A stretch of DNA of 64,000 nucleotides from Corynebacterium confusum (GTDB lineage: Bacteria > Actinomycetota > Actinomycetes > Mycobacteriales > Mycobacteriaceae): NCBI RefSeq assembly GCF_030408715.1, contig NZ_CP047202.1, forward strand, positions 1,655,907 through 1,719,906, written 5' to 3'. The notes under the pieces are model-generated. The model ran no database searches. It worked only from the letters and a program-made list of their open reading frames with translations, and was not told the origin of the DNA. Made by a program: the position numbers and the translations under genes. Below, one piece after another: positions 49,247-57,325 of the stretch (position 1 is its first letter; each line of letters begins with the position of its first letter).

Positions 49247-50485
49247 GTGCTCGCTTCAGTCGTACGGCGCATTCCCGCCTGGATCCCGCTCATCATCTCG
49301 TTCGCGCTCAGCATCTTCTGGCTTATCGATGCGCCTTTATTCCTCAGCGAGGGCATACTGCGGCCGTACTACCACATCGATCTCGACGTCTACCGCGCCG
49401 GCGGCCAGGCCTGGCTGGCGGGCGAGCACCTCTACGCGCAGGACTACCAGGTCTCCAGCGGGATGATCCTGCCGTTTACCTACCCGCCGCTGGCGGCGGC
49501 CATCTTCTCGGCTCTCAACATCGCCAGCCTGCCGGTGGTCTCGGTGGTCTGGACGGTGGCATCGTGGGCCGGGCTGTGGGTGTGCCTGTGGCTGGTGCTG
49601 CGGCCGCTCAAAAAAGACGCGGCGGCGACGTGGGCCGCCTGGTGCATGGTGCCCGCGGCGCTGGCCGAGCCCATCACCGAGAACTTCAGCTTCGGCCAAA
49701 TCAACATCCTGCTCGCCCTCATAGTGCTGGTGGACTTTCTGGTCCTGCCCCGCCGCCTGCGCGGCGTGCTTCTAGGCCTGGCGATTAGCATCAAACTGAC
49801 CCCCGCGGTCTTCGTGCTGATCTACTTCGCCCGGCGGGAATGGCGCGCGCTAGCGACCACCGCGGGGGCCTCCATCGCCTGGGTCGGGGTGGGCTTTGTC
49901 TCCGCCCCAGCGAGCTCACGGGACTACTGGTTGTCGACGCTGCGGGACTCGGAGCGCATCGGGGGCCTGGCTTATTCGTCGAACCAGTCGCTACGCGGCT
50001 TCCTCGAACGCGTTGGGGCCGGCGACTGGTGGCTGGCGGGCGTCGTCGTCATCATCCTGGTCTGTGGGGCGGCGGTCTACCGCGTCCGCGCCGGCGGTAT
50101 GGTGCCGATGATCCTGATTGCGGCCCAGCTGTCCCTGCTGGCCTCGCCGGTGTCCTGGTCCCACCACTACGTGTGGCTGGTGCTGCTGGCGGCCTACGTC
50201 ACCGCGCTCGTACCGCGGAGCGTCTGGCTGGCCGGGCTGCTGTGGCTGGTGCTGTTCGCCCGCGGGCACTGGCTGGTTCCCAACACCCAGAACCAGGAAC
50301 TGGAATGGAGCCTGTGGCAAGCCATCCCCGGCAACGACTATTTCTGGCTGTCCTGGGTGGTCGCGCTGTGCGCGCTGGTGGCGCCGCGGTATATCTGCGG
50401 CGGTTTCATCGACCAGCCCAGCACGGGCACCTTGCTCAAGGCCCACAGCGCCAGCGCCCCGACGACGGAGATGCCCAAGCAGTAA
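49247..50485 (+). CDS. mptC: Alpha-1,2-mannosyltransferase, GT87/DUF2029 family
   Basis: 412 residues with about ten membrane helices. GT-C enzyme; the locus and sequence match Rv2181 and C. glutamicum MptC, which add alpha-1,2-mannose branches to lipomannan from polyprenyl-phosphomannose. The first outer loop carries the catalytic acidic pair (YHIDLDVYRAGG, about residues 42-53). The GTG at 49247 follows a -10 hexamer; upstream in-frame codons are non-conserved. The last 49 codons or so overlap the 3' end of the convergent acyltransferase gene. The final 30 residues, after the last helix, are a soluble tail encoded wholly within that overlap. Confidence 0.88.
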   Translation: MLASVVRRIPAWIPLIISFALSIFWLIDAPLFLSEGILRPYYHIDLDVYRAGGQAWLAGEHLYAQDYQVSSGMILPFTYPPLAAAIFSALNIASLPVVSVVWTVASWAGLWVCLWLVLRPLKKDAAATWAAWCMVPAALAEPITENFSFGQINILLALIVLVDFLVLPRRLRGVLLGLAISIKLTPAVFVLIYFARREWRALATTAGASIAWVGVGFVSAPASSRDYWLSTLRDSERIGGLAYSSNQSLRGFLERVGAGDWWLAGVVVIILVCGAAVYRVRAGGMVPMILIAAQLSLLASPVSWSHHYVWLVLLAAYVTALVPRSVWLAGLLWLVLFARGHWLVPNTQNQELEWSLWQAIPGNDYFWLSWVVALCALVAPRYICGGFIDQPSTGTLLKAHSASAPTTEMPKQ

Positions 50486-51528
50486 AGAATCCAGAACCAG
50501 GTGTTCTCCCACGGCCACGCGCCGTCGATCATGATCTCGACTGGGTGGTTGGCGGTCAGCAGCCCGAAGCCCAGGGTCAGTGCGATGGGGTGGCCCAGGT
50601 AGACCGGCAACGTGTGCCGCCCGATAAAGCGCAACAGGTGGGATACGCCCGGCACGTAGGACAACAGGACCGCGCCCGCGATGGCGGCCGGGAACATCAG
50701 CAGGTGCTGGCCTAAGCGCACCAGCAACCACAGCTCCGCCCCGCCGAGCCACTCGGCCCCGGGTAGGTACCAATCCACCACGATGTCCGAGTCCTTGATG
50801 CCATTCCACCAGCGGACCAGACTGTAGCCGGCCACGTAGCCGCCGGCGCTGCCAAGTACCGGCGCGATGGCCTTGAGAACCGCGTACTTGGGCGGGCGCA
50901 CGCGGGCAGTGAAGGCGTGGCGTAAGGGGGCATCGATGAGCTCGGCGAAGGCGGTGATCCACTGGCGGTAGAAAGCTCCGATGACGAAGATGGGCAGGTA
51001 CATCAACGCCTTGCCGACGACGTAAACCTCCTCGTGCCATCCCAAAAAGAGGATGGGAATAAGCGAGCCGGCAATGGCGGCCCAGCGCGGCAGGCGGCGA
51101 ACCGCCCACAGGTAGAGGTTAAACAGTACCAGCGCGTGCAGGAACCAGCCCATGTTGTGGCCTAGCAATAGCGAGCTGGCGTAGTCGGCGAAGGTGCGCG
51201 GCTCGTTGCCGAAGACTATGGAGTAATGGACGCTGTTGGTCCACAGCTCGACGGGTACCCAGATGCAATAGGGCACGATGAAAAACCAGAGGCGGCGGCT
51301 GAACAGTTCCCACAGGCTGTAGTGAAAGATCTTTTTCGAAAAATAGCCGCTGACCAAGAAAAACAGCGGCATACGCAGCGGGTCCAGCCAGGTGTTTGCG
51401 GTAAAAATCCAGGTCAGACGGGCATCTGGGACGCTGATGGTGATATGCAGTACCACCACGCCGATGATCGAAATCCCCTTCGCGACATCGGGCCAGGCCA
51501 ACCTTTGGGAGGCGGCGGGAGAAGGCAA
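50338..51528 (-). CDS. Acyltransferase-3 family membrane protein
   Basis: 396 residues with about ten membrane helices. The N-terminal block WPDVAKGISIIGVVVLHI (about residues 12-29) carries the conserved catalytic-type His of the acyltransferase-3/OafA family, and RMPLFFLVSGYF (about 52-63) is also diagnostic. Such enzymes O-acylate sugars or envelope glycans; the target here is not known, although a mannan or PIM product of its neighbours is possible. The stop lies 148 bp inside mptC on the other strand. It is 5 nt from plsC. Confidence 0.85.
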   Translation of the reverse strand: MPSPAASQRLAWPDVAKGISIIGVVVLHITISVPDARLTWIFTANTWLDPLRMPLFFLVSGYFSKKIFHYSLWELFSRRLWFFIVPYCIWVPVELWTNSVHYSIVFGNEPRTFADYASSLLLGHNMGWFLHALVLFNLYLWAVRRLPRWAAIAGSLIPILFLGWHEEVYVVGKALMYLPIFVIGAFYRQWITAFAELIDAPLRHAFTARVRPPKYAVLKAIAPVLGSAGGYVAGYSLVRWWNGIKDSDIVVDWYLPGAEWLGGAELWLLVRLGQHLLMFPAAIAGAVLLSYVPGVSHLLRFIGRHTLPVYLGHPIALTLGFGLLTANHPVEIMIDGAWPWENTWFWILYCLGISVVGALALWALSKVPVLGWSMKPPQIYRGATSAHSATTQDSQK

Positions 51529-51533
51529 AACTT

Positions 51534-52289
51534 CTAAGCCACCCCCGACTGCGGCGACGAAGGCTCCGTGCCCTCCGGGTAACCGTTCCCGGCGGCCAGG
51601 GATTCTTTGACCTCGGAGGCGTAGGCGTCTACGTAGGGCTGGTCCACCATCTCCGCCAGGCGGTGCATGATGAAGTCGGTGAAGGCGCGGGCGGCCTCGT
51701 GGGACTCGGGGTCTAGGTCGTTGTCGCGGGCCCAGGCGATGGGGTCGATGGGCTCGCCCACCACCATGCCGACACGCTTAGGCCGTGGGATCCAGGTGCC
51801 GATGGGGTTGGCGTCGCGACTGCCGATCATGCCGATCGGGATAACCGGCTCGCCGGTGGCCATGGCCACCCGGGCCATGCCGGTGCGCCCCTTGTACACG
51901 CGGCCGTCCGGCGAGCGCGTGCCCTCCGGGTAGATGCCAAACAGATCGCCGTTGCCGAGGATCCGCTTGGCAGAGATCAGCATGCCCGCGCTAGCGGACT
52001 CGGCGTTGCGCTCGATGGGCATCTGCCCCACCGAGCTGAAGAACCACTTCTGCACGCGGCCGACGAGCCCGGGCGTAGTGAAGTATTCCGATTTGGCGAG
52101 AAAGATAATCTGCCGCGGGCACAGCAGCGGAAAGTAGAAGGAATCCATCACGGCCTGGTGGGTGGACGCTAAGATGGCGGGCCCGGTGACCGGGATGTTG
52201 TCCATGCCGCGCGACCAGGGTCGGTTCCATAGCCGCAGCGCCGGGCCGAAGAAAATATTCTTAAAGGCCCAATACCATTTATTGTGCAT
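51534..52289 (-). CDS. plsC: 1-acylglycerol-3-phosphate-type acyltransferase (PlsC family)
   Basis: 251 residues. Catalytic HxxxxD motif in ASTHQAVMDSFYF (about residues 41-53), and the glycerol-phosphate-binding motif is YPEGTRSPDG (about 119). It corresponds in position to Rv2182c. It probably acylates lysophosphatidate or a related lipid at the inner membrane face. It lies in a minus-strand run pimB-glk-plsC-acyltransferase; glk is 3 nt upstream. Confidence 0.9.
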   Translation of the reverse strand: MHNKWYWAFKNIFFGPALRLWNRPWSRGMDNIPVTGPAILASTHQAVMDSFYFPLLCPRQIIFLAKSEYFTTPGLVGRVQKWFFSSVGQMPIERNAESASAGMLISAKRILGNGDLFGIYPEGTRSPDGRVYKGRTGMARVAMATGEPVIPIGMIGSRDANPIGTWIPRPKRVGMVVGEPIDPIAWARDNDLDPESHEAARAFTDFIMHRLAEMVDQPYVDAYASEVKESLAAGNGYPEGTEPSSPQSGVA

Positions 52290-52292
52290 CGT

Positions 52293-53276
52293 CTAACTTT
52301 CCTCGTGAACTATGTCCGCCTGGCGCAGGGCCAAATCTCCCACCCCGATCATACCTGCTGCCGATCCCAGGCTGGCGGTAAGGACCTCCGCCACGGGGCG
52401 ATGCCCCGCGCCGACGATGTCGCGGGCCATGAACTCGCGCGCCGTGTCGAGGTAGAGATCAGCGTCCTTGCTGACTCCCCCGCCCAGAACAATGAGCTCC
52501 GGGTCAAGGACGTCGGCCACGATCGAGAGGCCCTGGCCAAGCCAGCTGCCCAGATCCTCCATGACGGCAATGCCCAGCGCGTCGCCCGCGCGGGCGGCGG
52601 CGGCGATCTCTTCGCCCGAGGGATTCGCGGGCAAGGTGGTGGAATAGTCCGGGCGCAGCTCGTTGGCGGTGTCGGTCAGCGCGGTACCCGAGGCGTAGCG
52701 CTCCAGGCAGCCGCGCTTGCCGCACGAGCACTGGCGCCCGCCCGGCACGACCACGAGGTGGCCGAACTCCGGGGCGGTGCCAAAGGCGCCGCGGTAGATG
52801 ATCTCCTGCGTCATCAACGTCGCGCCGATCCCGGTGCCCACGGAGAAAAAGACCCAGTCGCGGGCGTGCTGCCCGGCCCCGAAGCGCCACTCGCCCCACG
52901 CCGCGGAGTTCGCGTCGTGTTCGAGGCGCACCGGCAGCCCCAGCCGGTCTTCCATCCGACGCCGCACCGGCGCGTTGCGCCACGGCAGGTGCGGCGCGAA
53001 TCGCACCACCTCGCAGTCTGGGTCGATGAACCCAGCCACTGCCAGGCCCACGGCTTGGATGCGGTGGGTGTCCTGGAGTCGGCGGACGGCATCGACAAGC
53101 GCGTCTTCGAGCCCGTCGGCGGTGCTGGGGGTGGGGACGCTGACGCTATCGATGAGCTGCCCGGCGGACGTAATCACGCCGGCGCGCAGGTTGGTGCCCC
53201 CAATATCCATGCCGATAGTCAACGGCTGCGAGGACTCCGCCTCTGCAGACGAGGGGGCGGGAAAGGCTTTCGACAT
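52293..53276 (-). CDS. glk: ROK-family glucokinase
   Basis: 327 residues. Phosphorylates glucose with ATP or polyphosphate. The N-terminal phosphate loop is GMDIGGTNLRAGV (about residues 22-34), LEHDANSAAWGEW (about 119) carries the catalytic Asp, and the zinc-binding ROK signature CSCGKRGCLERYASG lies near residue 183. An 18-residue Ser/Ala-rich start is non-conserved, so a later start is possible. It is located between pimB and plsC as in C. glutamicum. Confidence 0.9.
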   Translation of the reverse strand: MSKAFPAPSSAEAESSQPLTIGMDIGGTNLRAGVITSAGQLIDSVSVPTPSTADGLEDALVDAVRRLQDTHRIQAVGLAVAGFIDPDCEVVRFAPHLPWRNAPVRRRMEDRLGLPVRLEHDANSAAWGEWRFGAGQHARDWVFFSVGTGIGATLMTQEIIYRGAFGTAPEFGHLVVVPGGRQCSCGKRGCLERYASGTALTDTANELRPDYSTTLPANPSGEEIAAAARAGDALGIAVMEDLGSWLGQGLSIVADVLDPELIVLGGGVSKDADLYLDTAREFMARDIVGAGHRPVAEVLTASLGSAAGMIGVGDLALRQADIVHEES

Positions 53277-53302
53277 GCAGTCTAGGATATACCCCCTCCC
53301 CC

Positions 53303-54436
53303 TTAGCGGTCACATCGAAGCAGACGGCGCAGACGCGCGCCCATGACCTCCCACGTCCATTCCTGCTGCACGTACGCGCGCCCGGCCTGTCCCATCTCCT
53401 GCCGGCGCTGCGGATTCGACAACAAAGTATCGAGGGCGCGGGTCAGTTCGCCGACGCTTGACCCGCGCACAACGATGCCCGTGTCCTGCGTGACCGTCTC
53501 CGGCGCGCCGCCGGAATCGCCCGCGATGACGGGCACGCCCGCGGCTTGGGCCTCGAGGTAGACGATGCCCAGCCCCTCCACGTCGAGCCCACCTCCGCGC
53601 GTGCGGGCGGGCATGGCAAAGATGTCGGCGGCGGCCAAGGCGGCGTTGAGGTCGGCGGTATCGGCGGCCTCGGCGAAGTGCGTGTCCGGGAAGTACATGC
53701 CAGCCAGCGCCTCGAGGCTGGCGCGGTAACGGCCGCGGCCGACGATGAGCAGCTGGGCGTCGGGGTGCTGGTTCTGGAGCCGGCCGAAGGCGCGGATGAG
53801 CTGGTCCTGGCCCTTGCGCGGGACCAGGCGGGAAACACAGACGACGACGGGGCCGTCCTCGCGCAGGCCGTAGCGGCGGCGAGCGGCGGCGGTTGCCGCG
53901 GCGTCGATGGGGTGGAAATCGTCCGTGCTGACGGCCGACGGCAGGTGGACCCAGTCCAGCTGGGCGCCGAAGGCCGGGCGCAGGCGGCGCAGGGTGTAGC
54001 CAGAGATATAGGTCGCGGCCGTGGCCGAGGCGCCAATGAGGCGGAGGGCCTGGCGGGCGCCGGGGAGCATCGACCAACCGACCTCGTGCCCGTGGGTGGT
54101 CACGATGACACGGGTGGCACCGGCGGCGCGGGCGGCCTTGCCGAGCAGCCCCAGCGGGGCGGCGGCGCCGAACCAGACCGTGTCGATGCCCTCGCGGCGG
54201 ATGATTTCCTGCATGGCGCGGGCCGTCGCCGGAGTGGGCAGCATGACCCGGCGGGGCCAGCGCACCACCCGGTAGGGCAGGTCGCGGTCGTAGGAGGCGG
54301 CATCGTCGGCGTTTTGGGTCGAGGCGAAGACCATGACCTGGTCCGGCGGCAGGGTGCCGAGGAAATCCCGCAGGTAGGACTGGATCCCGCCGATGGTGGG
54401 CGGGAAATCATTGGTAACAAGCAAAACGCGGGCCAT
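53303..54436 (-). CDS. pimB: GDP-mannose:phosphatidylinositol-monomannoside mannosyltransferase PimB'
   Basis: 377 residues. GT4 enzyme adding the second mannose during PIM synthesis at the cytoplasmic membrane face. The N-terminal NDFPPTIGGIQSYLRDF loop binds the sugar nucleotide and acceptor, VSRLVPRKGQDQLIRAF (about residue 206) is the GT4 hinge motif, and the E-x7-E region around EGLGIVYLEAQAAGVPVIAG (about 288) is intact. The ATG at 54434-54436 begins the conserved strand and has TACAGT (54450-54445) 8 nt upstream, a leaderless arrangement. Confidence 0.93.
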   Translation of the reverse strand: MARVLLVTNDFPPTIGGIQSYLRDFLGTLPPDQVMVFASTQNADDAASYDRDLPYRVVRWPRRVMLPTPATARAMQEIIRREGIDTVWFGAAAPLGLLGKAARAAGATRVIVTTHGHEVGWSMLPGARQALRLIGASATAATYISGYTLRRLRPAFGAQLDWVHLPSAVSTDDFHPIDAAATAAARRRYGLREDGPVVVCVSRLVPRKGQDQLIRAFGRLQNQHPDAQLLIVGRGRYRASLEALAGMYFPDTHFAEAADTADLNAALAAADIFAMPARTRGGGLDVEGLGIVYLEAQAAGVPVIAGDSGGAPETVTQDTGIVVRGSSVGELTRALDTLLSNPQRRQEMGQAGRAYVQQEWTWEVMGARLRRLLRCDR

Positions 54437-54468
54437 AGGCACCAACTGTACCTATAGCCCGCGCGCGT

Positions 54469-55566
54469 TTAGTAACGGGAAGCGCCCTGGATGGGCATGG
54501 AGTCGACCGGCACGACCTGGACCGGCACGCCGTAGGTCGAGGCGTGGACGACCTGGCCGTCGCCGATGTACATGCCAACGTGGGTAACGCCCGGATAGTA
54601 GCCGACGATATCGCCCGGCTGCAGGTCGTTGATGCTCACGCTGGTGCCGCCGGCGATCTGCGCCTGGGAGGTGCGCGGGATGCTCACGCCCTTTTGCTGG
54701 TAGGCCCAGAACATCAGGCCGGAGCAGTCGAACTCGCTGGGGCCGGCGGCGCCCCAGCCGTACGGGCGGCCGATCTTCGACAGGGCCGCCGCCACGGCGT
54801 CCCCGCCCTTGCCGGACAGACCGGCGATGTCCTCCGGCGACAGCGACGAGCCACCAAACTGGGCCTCCCAGCGGGCGCGGTCCTCGCCGGACAGGGCGTC
54901 GACGCGCTCCTCGATGGAGGCCTTCTGCTTCTCCAGCTCCTCCTGCTCGCGCACGAGGCGGTCCTTTTGCTCCTGAAGCTCGCGGGTCTTGCGCTCGGCC
55001 TCCTTGACGGCGGCGTCGGCGGCGTCGCGCTTGGACTTGGCGACGTCCGCGTTGGTGGACATGGTCTCGAGGTCGCGCTGGGCGTCCCGGGAAATCGCTC
55101 CCAGGTAGCCGAGGCGCTCCGCGGCCGCTTGCGGGTCGCCGCTGGCCAGGGTGGCGGTCAGGCGGTCCATATTGACGCCGCGGTAGCGCGACTTGGCAAT
55201 GCCGTTGACGTTGCTGCGCTGGTGGTTGACGGCAGCATCAGCAGCCGCGGCCTCTTCCTGGGCCCGGTGGGCGTTCTCGGCGGAGCGGTTGGTGTCCTCT
55301 TCTGCGGCGGCGAGCTTGTCCTCGGCCTCCTTGACCTCTTCGCTCTTCGCGGAGACCTTCTGGGCCACCTCGCCCATCTCGGCGAGCAGGGAGTCAACGT
55401 CGTCACCGGCCGTTGCGACGGCGGGCTGGTCCGCGCCGTCGGCCTCCTGCGCCACCGCTGCGGGACTCAGGACCGCTGCGCCCAGAACAACGGCCATGGT
55501 GGCAGCCAACCAGCCGCCGGAGATGCGGCGCACGGAACGGGTGCGCCGCGCAGAATATTCAAGCAC
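54469..55566 (-). CDS. NlpC/P60 endopeptidase with coiled-coil domain (RipC/Rv2190c-like)
   Basis: 365 residues. A signal peptide (about residues 15-41, cut near AVAQEA) precedes a coiled-coil region (about 55-215) rich in Glu, Ala and Lys, then the NlpC/P60 domain (about 250-365). Catalytic residues are intact: Cys in EFDCSGLMFW, His in VTHVGMYIGDG and His in GQVVHAS. It cleaves D-Glu-mDAP bonds in stem peptides during daughter-cell separation. The coiled coil of such proteins can be docked by FtsEX, which is not in this window. The next NlpC gene upstream has its own terminator. Confidence 0.92.
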   Translation of the reverse strand: MLEYSARRTRSVRRISGGWLAATMAVVLGAAVLSPAAVAQEADGADQPAVATAGDDVDSLLAEMGEVAQKVSAKSEEVKEAEDKLAAAEEDTNRSAENAHRAQEEAAAADAAVNHQRSNVNGIAKSRYRGVNMDRLTATLASGDPQAAAERLGYLGAISRDAQRDLETMSTNADVAKSKRDAADAAVKEAERKTRELQEQKDRLVREQEELEKQKASIEERVDALSGEDRARWEAQFGGSSLSPEDIAGLSGKGGDAVAAALSKIGRPYGWGAAGPSEFDCSGLMFWAYQQKGVSIPRTSQAQIAGGTSVSINDLQPGDIVGYYPGVTHVGMYIGDGQVVHASTYGVPVQVVPVDSMPIQGASRY

Positions 55567-55712
55567 GAGGACTCTTTCTTCAGTGTCAAAATACGAGTGA
55601 GCTAACTTAATGAACTATAGAGCATCCCGCCGGCGTTTACCAGTCAGGCGCGAAGTTGTTTTCCCACCTTAAAGCGGGAAAGTAGCGAAGATGCAACAGG
55701 TGTGACAAAAGA

Positions 55713-55741
55713 GAAAAACCCCGACCGCGCGCGGATCGGGG
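55713..55741 (-). terminator. Terminator of the short NlpC/P60 gene
   Basis: CCCCGA (55719-55724) pairs with TCGGGG (55736-55741); on the minus strand TTTTT follows the stem. It lies just past the stop of the 55770 gene. Confidence 0.85.
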
Positions 55742-55769
55742 CCAGCCAAACTAGCGGCTGCGGTAAGTC

Positions 55770-56387
55770 CTAGAAACGGACGGCCGAGTGAATCGGCATG
55801 TAGTCCAGCGGACGCTCCTGAACCGGGGTGCCGGAGTTCAGGGCATCGATGATGGTGCCGTTGCCGGTGTAGATACCGACGTGGGAAGCGCCACCGTAGT
55901 AGGCAACGATGTCACCCGGCTGCAGCTGATCCAGGGCGACCGGGGTGCCCTGGGCGGCCTGCGCCTGGGAGGTACGCGGGATGGACTTGCCAACCTGGCC
56001 GTAGGCCCAGGAGGTCAGGCCGGAGCAGTCGAAGGAGTTCGGGCCGGCAGCGCCCCAGCCGTAGGGTGCGCCGATGACGGAGCGAGCCGCGTCGACGACC
56101 TTCTGACCCTCGGACTTAGCCGGTGCCGGAGCAACCTGTGCAGCGGCGTTGTAGTTGACGTTCTGAGCCTCACCCAGGGACGGGACGTAGGTCTGGATGT
56201 TCGGAACCTTCTCAATGTTCGGGACCTGGTCCAAGCCCTGGACATCGAAAGAGTAGTTGGTATTCGGGATAACTACCTCGGTAGCGTTCGCAACACCCGG
56301 GACGGCGACGGTGGCGGATGCAGCCACTACGGCAGTGGTCGCGATACGACGGGTCATGGTTGCGGTCTGACGACGGTGCTTAGCCAC
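55770..56387 (-). CDS. Short NlpC/P60 family cell-wall hydrolase
   Basis: 205 residues. Signal peptide (about residues 12-36), a linker of about 55 residues with repeated PNI/VP motifs, then the catalytic domain (about 90-205) with Cys in SFDCSGLTSW, His in ASHVGIYTGNG, and Asp/Asn (TIIDALNS) where the third catalytic His usually sits. The fold and first two residues are conserved, so activity is likely but not certain. GTG start with GGAG 7 nt upstream, at the end of a structured leader. It resembles C. glutamicum cg2402. Confidence 0.88.
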   Translation of the reverse strand: MAKHRRQTATMTRRIATTAVVAASATVAVPGVANATEVVIPNTNYSFDVQGLDQVPNIEKVPNIQTYVPSLGEAQNVNYNAAAQVAPAPAKSEGQKVVDAARSVIGAPYGWGAAGPNSFDCSGLTSWAYGQVGKSIPRTSQAQAAQGTPVALDQLQPGDIVAYYGGASHVGIYTGNGTIIDALNSGTPVQERPLDYMPIHSAVRF

Positions 56388-56409
56388 GAAAAAACTCCAA
56401 ATCTTGTTT

Positions 56410-56556
56410 GGCGCCTACCTCGCCGGGATTCTGTCTACCTCGGTAAGGCTCTGACCCAGGGGACGGGCCTAACGTTCGTCGACCGGCAGCAACTTCACTG
56501 CCGGCCTCCGTTCGGCCACACCCCTCTTCGTGGGAGCGGCCAGATACGGCGCTTTA
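56410..56556 (-). promoter_or_regulatory. Structured leader, candidate c-di-AMP (ydaO-type) riboswitch
   Basis: On the minus strand a closing helix can form between GCGCC (56552-56548) and GGCGC (56415-56411). Inside are a GAACGGAGG segment, a perfect CCGGCAG/CTGCCGG hairpin (56504-56483), GACGAAC, TAGGCCC and finally GACAGAATCC then GAGGTAGGCGC. The order and the 3' block are reminiscent of ydaO RNAs, which control NlpC/P60 and Rpf genes in actinobacteria, but the canonical GGGGTGAATC is diverged. The region 56557-56700 upstream looks like an AT-rich promoter. Confidence 0.45.
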
Positions 56557-56701
56557 AAATCTTTAGTTCGGGACTGGCTGCTCGGTGAGCAACGCTGTGT
56601 CTCGAATAGGTTACGAAACAATCACGAACTCTGTCTAATTCACCAAAGCGTGTCGTGTTGTAATCGTTTCGTTATACCCCGTTTATCGGACTGAGACACT
56701 C

Positions 56702-56845
56702 TCAGATTTTCCGGCCTTGCACGCACCCCACGCCGCCAAGCGACCCGACCGAGATTACCATGACCAGCAGCAACAGCCAAATCGCGACACCCTGATCGAC
56801 CTTAAGGAAACTCCACCCCAACCAATGAACGTCATCAAGCCACAT
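56702..56845 (-). CDS. Possible 47-residue single-helix membrane protein
   Basis: From the ATG at 56845: a Trp-rich start (MWLDDVHWLGW) and one strong hydrophobic helix (about residues 21-41) ending in a short basic tail. The frame is open to 56983, but the upstream part looks non-coding. No Shine-Dalgarno is seen. It lies between nlpC and the qcrB terminator, so it would need its own promoter. Low certainty. Confidence 0.3.
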   Translation of the reverse strand: MWLDDVHWLGWSFLKVDQGVAIWLLLLVMVISVGSLGGVGCVQGRKI

Positions 56846-56908
56846 CGGTATTGTTAGCTTTCTCACATTCTCTATTTTGGGCTCAAATCCCGCCCATTTT
56901 GGACCCCG

Positions 56909-57073
56909 ATGGGGGCGACAGAAGAAGACCGCAGAGCCCTCAAGTGGTTCTACGAAGGACTGTTCCCCTGCCCCACCGTTCACTCGCGTACCAGCAGACG
57001 GAAGCAGATGAAGGAGGAGGGCTTCCTCTACGTACCTATCTATATAGAGACCTATTTGGAGTGGACGGCTTAA
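56909..57073 (+). CDS. Possible 54-residue small protein
   Basis: ATG at 56909 to TAA at 57071. The predicted peptide is charged at first (GATEEDRRALKWFYEGLF), basic in the middle (SRTSRRKQMKEEG) and ends in a Tyr/Ile-rich stretch (FLYVPIYIETYLEW). Composition is protein-like, but there is no clear Shine-Dalgarno and several codons rare in this genome appear (AGA, ATA). Its end runs into the CTATATAG repeats. It may be a degraded fragment of a mobile gene. Family not recognised. Confidence 0.3.
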   Translation: MGATEEDRRALKWFYEGLFPCPTVHSRTSRRKQMKEEGFLYVPIYIETYLEWTA

Positions 57074-57102
57074 AGCGGCCTATCTAGAGGTCTATATAGA
57101 GG
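57035..57102. repeat. AT-rich CCTATCTA / CTATATAGAG repeats
   Basis: CCTATCTATATAGAGACC (57035-57052) and, 40 nt on, CCTATCTAGAGGTCTATATAGAGG (57079-57102) share CCTATCTA and the palindrome CTATATAG. GAGACC and GGTC give the pair an inverted character. The composition contrasts with the GC-rich surroundings. The rest of 57103-57259 shows GC-rich short hairpins and no gene. Confidence 0.7.
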
Positions 57103-57259
57103 AACAGAATCCAGCCCCCGCTGGCCTCCCCGCAGCCACGGGGCCGTCAGACGGTCACTGAGCCTCCCATAGGCACCCACGGTCCCTGTGCCCTCCCCCC
57201 TCCCCGTGCTGTGGGGCACGAGCGGGCCTAGGAGGCATCGTCGGGCACTGGACAAGACA

Positions 57260-57295
57260 AAACCCGCCGGACTCCCGGTGAGGAGCGGCGGGTTT
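57260..57295 (-). terminator. Terminator of qcrB
   Basis: AAACCCGCCG (57260-57269) pairs with CGGCGGGTTT (57286-57295); on the minus strand the stem runs into TTTTG. It ends the qcr operon. Confidence 0.85.
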
Positions 57296-57325
57296 CGTGA
57301 GCGCTAGTTAAAGGATGGTCAGCTG

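Noticed and set aside
57070..57255. 61-codon minus-strand frame in the qcrB downstream spacer
   Set aside because: Arg/Gly/Pro composition from GC-rich hairpins and no start signal.
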